From Allobosea sp. (GTDB taxonomy: Bacteria > Pseudomonadota > Alphaproteobacteria > Rhizobiales > Beijerinckiaceae), in assembly GCF_017308015.1 (NCBI RefSeq), contig NZ_JAFKFW010000019.1, forward strand, positions 1 to 64,000: 64,000 nucleotides of DNA, given 5' to 3'. Below the pieces are notes generated by a model. That model ran no database searches and was not told the origin of the DNA. It worked only from the letters and a program-made list of their open reading frames with translations. Both the position numbers and the translations under genes were made by a program. Below are positions 62,845-64,000 of this stretch, in pieces. Each line of letters starts with the position of its first letter. Position 1 is the stretch's first letter.

Positions 62845-64000
62845 TCAACCCAGAGCTGCGGCGAGGCCTTGCGCGAGACCGTTCGCGAGCGCCGCGCGCT
62901 GGCCCTTCATGAAGGCCGCGCCGTCGACGCGCTGACGATCTCCCGTGCGGATCGCCGCGACGCGCTCCATCAGGGCCCGGGCAAAATCTCCGGCCGTATC
63001 GGCAAGCGTGAAATTGGCGGGCAGCTCCGTGAAACCGCGGCAGGACAGGGTCGTGGCGACTGCCGGAAGGCCGAGCTGCATCGCCTCGATCGTCTTGAGC
63101 TGCACGCCTGTTCCGGCCCGGCTCGACAACGCGACGAGCCGACAGGAGCGTAGAAAGCCTTCGGCCGAGGGCACGCGCCCGACCAGCCTCACATTGGGCG
63201 ACGCCTGCAGCTCAGGCGGCATGCGGCCGGCAACGGCGATCCGGATATCCGCGGGGAGAAGCGGGCCGATCTCGCGCAGGAACCACTCGAGGCCGATGAG
63301 GTTGGGGCCCCAGGTCCAGGTGCCGATCAAGCCGATGTCGAAGATCGGGGGCTCGCAGCGATCGTCGGACTGCGTCCCGACGGGGTCGCTGGAGACCAGC
63401 GGCAGGACACAGGATTTTTCCCGATAGGCGAGGCCAAGCGCCTGCCGGTCCTCCTCAGCCAGCGTCCAGATGAAACGCGCTTCGCCCCAGAGCCGTCGCT
63501 CCAGCCGTTCCAGCAGCCGCGCCTCGCGGCCGTAGAGCCGGCGCAGCAGCGGGTTTCCGGCATGCCCCGCATTCTGGCGGGCCGAGACATGCTCGATATT
63601 GTGCTCGACGAGAATACAGGGCGCGATCCCAAGCAACTCGGGAAAAGCACCGGGCAGCATCACCGAATTCAGGACCAGCGCATCGAAAGGCCCGTGCGCC
63701 CGGATAGCCTCGACGAAGCGCCCGGCTCCGGCGAGCCTGAGTTTCGCGCTGGCCACCGGCAACCCGAACCGGACGGCGGCGGACAGCCAGCGCAGCTTCC
63801 GAGCGGTCGGCGCCACCGCGTTCTCGATATCGGTCTCTGCGACCACGATCGCCTGCGCCGGGTCGGCCGGGATCTCGCCGGGGCGGAGGAAACCGATCGC
63901 GACGACATCGTGACCCGCCTCGCGCAGCGCCGAAAGGATCGCCGCATTGGCGATCTCGAAGCCGGTATCCGGCCGGGCGACGGGGATGAGCGAGGTCAGG
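62845..64000 (-). CDS. Glycosyltransferase (GT4/GT1 type), N-terminus beyond the right edge
   Basis: About 385 residues in the window, open to the edge. The N-terminal Rossmann part (SLIPVARPDTGFEIANAAILS) and C-terminal sugar-nucleotide domain (GLIGTWTWGPNLIGLEWFL, SSRAGTGVQLKTIEAMQLGLP) show a GT-B fold. The EAMQLGLPAVAT motif holds the usual glutamate that contacts the donor. Likely surface polysaccharide synthesis; specificity unknown. Confidence 0.85.
   Translation of the reverse strand, partial: LTSLIPVARPDTGFEIANAAILSALREAGHDVVAIGFLRPGEIPADPAQAIVVAETDIENAVAPTARKLRWLSAAVRFGLPVASAKLRLAGAGRFVEAIRAHGPFDALVLNSVMLPGAFPELLGIAPCILVEHNIEHVSARQNAGHAGNPLLRRLYGREARLLERLERRLWGEARFIWTLAEEDRQALGLAYREKSCVLPLVSSDPVGTQSDDRCEPPIFDIGLIGTWTWGPNLIGLEWFLREIGPLLPADIRIAVAGRMPPELQASPNVRLVGRVPSAEGFLRSCRLVALSSRAGTGVQLKTIEAMQLGLPAVATTLSCRGFTELPANFTLADTAGDFARALMERVAAIRTGDRQRVDGAAFMKGQRAALANGLAQGLAAALG

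Overview
The window reads as chromosomal DNA of a GC-rich alphaproteobacterium of the Hyphomicrobiales (Rhizobiales), with gene order closest to what I know of Bosea-type genomes. That placement is inference from content: ffs-dnaX-ybaB-recR, rpmH-rnpA-yidC-engB-argB, hisB-DUF2628-hisH-hisA, hisF-hisE-coaA, a gcrA cell-cycle regulator, an Aap-type amino-acid transporter and a two-domain dCTP deaminase. No rRNA, CRISPR array or intact insertion sequence was seen. There is one tRNA and one SRP RNA.

Layout. 0-2.1 kb (minus): truncated FAD oxidoreductase and a YihY/BrkB membrane protein. 2.3-6.0 kb: an outer-membrane beta-barrel protein, then recR, ybaB, dnaX and the 4.5S RNA on the minus strand. 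6.1-14.0 kb (plus): rpmH, rnpA, yidC, an O-acetyltransferase, engB, argB, a nucleotidase and metZ. 14.3-19.9 kb: histidine biosynthesis (hisB, DUF2628, hisH, hisA, hisF, hisE) split by a Tat-exported carbonic anhydrase, then coaA. 20-25.4 kb: YqaA-like protein, RidA, a repeat-rich hypothetical, an aminotransferase and a solitary cobQ. 25.6-30.6 kb: a TetR regulator and a surface-polysaccharide set (WbpM-like, SDR, WbpL-like). 30.7-34.3 kb: divergent signalling genes, a globin-coupled GGDEF protein and a soluble two-PAS chemoreceptor, separated by a TTAA-rich region with a CtrA-type box.

36.6-47.3 kb (minus) is the accessory part: CaiB-type CoA-transferase, methylaspartate ammonia-lyase, CitE-like lyase, ThDP enzyme, M20 hydrolase, a polar amino-acid ABC importer and a LysR regulator. 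It ends next to a decayed integrase and a tRNA-Gly gene, so it looks like an acquired catabolic island for methylaspartate/mesaconate-type substrates. This is the best candidate in the window for an undescribed system.

48.2-64 kb returns to housekeeping: dCTP deaminase, apaG, argE, hslO-argF-argD, gcrA, aapJQM (without aapP next to it), guaC, two transporters and a truncated glycosyltransferase. Several non-coding signals stand out: two identical-architecture palindromes flanking cobQ and the tetR gene, a dense GANTC (CcrM) cluster before gcrA, a LysR-type palindrome, and at least five REP-like inverted repeats.
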